Source: Bacteroidota bacterium (GTDB lineage Bacteria; Bacteroidota; Bacteroidia; Bacteroidales; PUMT01). From it: a DNA stretch of 8,183 nucleotides. Every line of letters begins with the position of its first letter. The first letter of the stretch is position 1. The notes beneath the pieces are model-generated. The model was not told where the DNA came from. It searched no databases and saw only the letters and a list, made by a program, of their open reading frames with translations. Of this stretch, positions 7,584-8,183 are shown piece after piece. The translations under genes were made by a program, and so were the position numbers. The stretch is taken from assembly GCA_003567115.1 (NCBI GenBank), contig PXAP01000132.1, positions 1 through 8,183 of the forward strand, given 5' to 3'.

Positions 7584-7618
7584 AAAAAAAAAGCCTGCAA
7601 TCAGTATGCAGGCCTTTT
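7584..7618 (-). terminator. Intrinsic terminator of the his leader (attenuator hairpin 3:4)
   Basis: On the minus strand GCCTGCA (7613-7607) pairs perfectly with TGCAGGC (7599-7593) around a 7-nt loop, and is followed by nine uninterrupted T (7592-7584). A run of A before the stem (7618-7615) can extend pairing into the U-tract. It sits between a His-rich leader ORF and the first operon gene, the position expected for an attenuator rather than for the end of the upstream gene. The plus-strand reading has only four T after the stem, so the terminator is directional. Confidence 0.9.
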
Positions 7619-7655
7619 AGTTATTGTATTAATTTCAATTGGTTTATCTGCATAC

Positions 7656-7712
7656 CTATCCCACATCAAAATGATGATGATTCATAGCGGCAGATGCAGA
7701 AAAAACTAACAT
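7656..7712 (-). CDS. hisL: His operon leader peptide with three consecutive histidines
   Basis: An ORF of 18 codons reads MLVFSASAAMNHHHFDVG and ends in TAG (7658-7656), directly before attenuator segment 2. The three His codons (CAT) are at 7679-7671, near the end of the ORF. Its role would be to sense charged His-tRNA through ribosome stalling; the peptide itself probably has no function. Two in-frame starts are possible, the ATG at 7712 and the ATG at 7685 (9 aa, MNHHHFDVG). I prefer 7712: it is close behind the predicted transcription start and gives a length typical of leader peptides, but either would support attenuation. There is no clear Shine-Dalgarno sequence, as in neighbouring genes. 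The symbol follows the enterobacterial naming; sequence homology to enterobacterial HisL is not claimed. Confidence 0.8.
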   Translation of the reverse strand: MLVFSASAAMNHHHFDVG

Positions 7713-7733
7713 ATTCAATCTTTTATAGAAATG

Positions 7734-7764
7734 CAATATTAAATAATATTTTTAAATAATGCAA
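7734..7764 (-). promoter_or_regulatory. Candidate his operon promoter (Bacteroidota type)
   Basis: On the minus strand TTG (7764-7762) is followed after 20 nt by TAATATTG (7741-7734), which fits the Bacteroidota primary sigma pattern of a -33 TTG/TTTG and a -7 TAnnTTTG at seven of eight -7 positions and with normal spacing. Transcription would start near 7728, about 15 nt before the longer leader ORF and 175 nt before hisG. The region is AT-rich, so the exact choice is uncertain, but a promoter is needed about here because the upstream gene ends at 7821. Confidence 0.55.
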
Positions 7765-7820
7765 GAGATCATGAACTTTTATGTTAATTGTTATTTGAGT
7801 CTACTCCAAAAAGTCAAAAA

Positions 7821-8173
7821 TTATGATTTTTTATAAAAATTCAAATATTTAAAATGTTGATAATAAATCGTTTGAAAATTCGATTTTACTAATATTTGCC
7901 CAAAAAATACTTTATAGAGTGGACTCTTATTTCTAAGTAATTCCTGATGGGACTTTATTATTTTTAATGTACGTACCTTTGGATTTTCTACAATCATATC
8001 TTTATAGCATATCACATGTCCGGGAACCCAATCAATATAAAAGAGCTGATTAAAAAAAGCGATTCCGGTTTGTTGAAACGACTTCCGGGATTTGCGGCAG
8101 CATGGTTGGCAAAGATAATCCGGCAGAATGAGATAAACAGAATAGTTAACAAATGAACATGAAATTTTTTCAT
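7821..8173 (-). pseudogene. Frameshifted remnant of a small exported protein of unknown family
   Basis: An ATG at 8173 starts MKKFHVHLLTILFISF, a positively charged then hydrophobic signal-peptide-like segment, followed by a small-residue region (ANHAAANPGS) suitable for cleavage. That frame stops at 8014-8012 after 53 codons. The -1 frame is open from 8174 to the stop at 7823-7821 and reads FFNQLFYIDWVPGHVICYKD and then a lysine-rich tail. The two join naturally near a run of seven T (minus strand, 8058-8052) containing T_TTT_TTA, either by an indel, a sequencing error, or less likely by programmed -1 frameshifting. The DWVPG-hVh-DxxhhENPKVR pattern faintly resembles exported Bacteroidota proteins of unknown function that I cannot name. 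The downstream part is AT-rich. It lies on the same strand just before the his promoter and shows no link to histidine synthesis. Confidence 0.4.
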
Positions 8174-8183
8174 CTTAAATTAC

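Larger units (their letters stand above)
7584..7712 (-). promoter_or_regulatory. His operon leader: ribosome-mediated transcription attenuator
   Basis: Four RNA segments share a TGCA core and can pair in competing ways. Segment 1 is TCTGCAT (7700-7694), segment 2 GTATGCAGA (7655-7647), segment 3 CCTGCATAC (7612-7604), segment 4 TGCAGGC (7599-7593). Pairings seen: 1:2, 7 bp; 2:3, 8 bp (antiterminator); 3:4, 7 bp plus U-tract (terminator). Segment 2 begins on the base after the leader stop codon, so a ribosome at the stop would cover it, freeing 3 to form the terminator. A ribosome held at the His codons (7679-7671) would cover segment 1 and leave segment 2 free, giving antitermination. The His codons also lie in a small hairpin CATCA-TTT-TGATG (7676-7664). 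The pairings are read directly; the mechanism is inferred from classical his/trp attenuators. Confidence 0.85.

Noticed and set aside
7584..7764. T-box or histidine riboswitch ahead of hisG
   Set aside because: I see no T-box specifier/antiterminator bulge sequence, and the leader ORF with His codons and stop placement explains the region better as translation-dependent attenuation.
7797..7926. Two similar 10-mers with inverted symmetry, GAGTCTACTC (7797-7806) and GAGTGGACTC (7917-7926), exactly 120 nt apart
   Set aside because: They differ at two central positions and their flanks do not match; one lies in the remnant ORF. A shared operator or repeat cannot be supported from two imperfect copies.
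7821..8015. A free-standing 64-aa gene with a GTG start at 8015
   Set aside because: The frame is open far upstream of that GTG and looks like a continuation of the signal-peptide ORF, so I treat it as part of a broken gene rather than a separate one.

Overview
The window is one histidine biosynthesis operon with its control region, all on the minus strand, so transcription runs from high to low coordinates. The eight genes stand in the order hisG-hisD-hisC-hisB-hisH-hisA-hisF-hisIE (7553 down to 195). They encode all ten steps from PRPP and ATP to L-histidine. Two proteins are bifunctional fusions (HisB: phosphatase plus dehydratase; HisIE: cyclohydrolase plus pyrophosphohydrolase). HisH and HisF would form the heterodimeric imidazole glycerol phosphate synthase. 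The catalytic residues I looked for are present in every enzyme, so the pathway looks intact.

The likely source is a member of the Bacteroidota, class Bacteroidia or a relative. The grounds are a fused hisB inside a complete operon, a HisB phosphatase half without the zinc loop, AT-rich gene starts with no clear Shine-Dalgarno sequences, a promoter matching the TTG / TAnnTTTG pattern of that phylum, and a HisH beginning with a YNAGNI-type motif. This is inference; I cannot name a genus.

Region by region. 8173-7821: a small, probably broken gene for an exported protein of unknown function, with a signal-peptide-like start in one frame and its continuation in the -1 frame. 7764-7734: candidate his promoter. 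7712-7656: a short leader ORF with three consecutive His codons. 7655-7584: mutually exclusive hairpins ending in a strong intrinsic terminator. The leader ORF and hairpins together make a classical ribosome-mediated transcription attenuator just ahead of hisG. 7553-1784: hisG, D, C, B, H and A, tightly packed, with two 4-nt stop/start overlaps (hisD/hisC and hisH/hisA). 1783-1550: an unusual 234-nt AT-rich gap inside the operon, possibly with a weak internal promoter. 1549-195: hisF and hisIE. 125-1: the N-terminus of a BCCT-type osmolyte transporter, cut by the window edge.

How it works together: when charged His-tRNA is scarce, a ribosome stalled on the three His codons should leave RNA segment 2 free to pair with segment 3, blocking the terminator and letting polymerase read into hisG and beyond. 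When histidine is plentiful the ribosome reaches the stop codon, covers segment 2, and the 3:4 terminator forms. The metabolic genes are textbook. The parts most worth a second look are the attenuator, the frameshifted upstream gene, the altered HisB phosphatase domain and the gap before hisF. I found no mobile element, CRISPR array, tRNA or rRNA.
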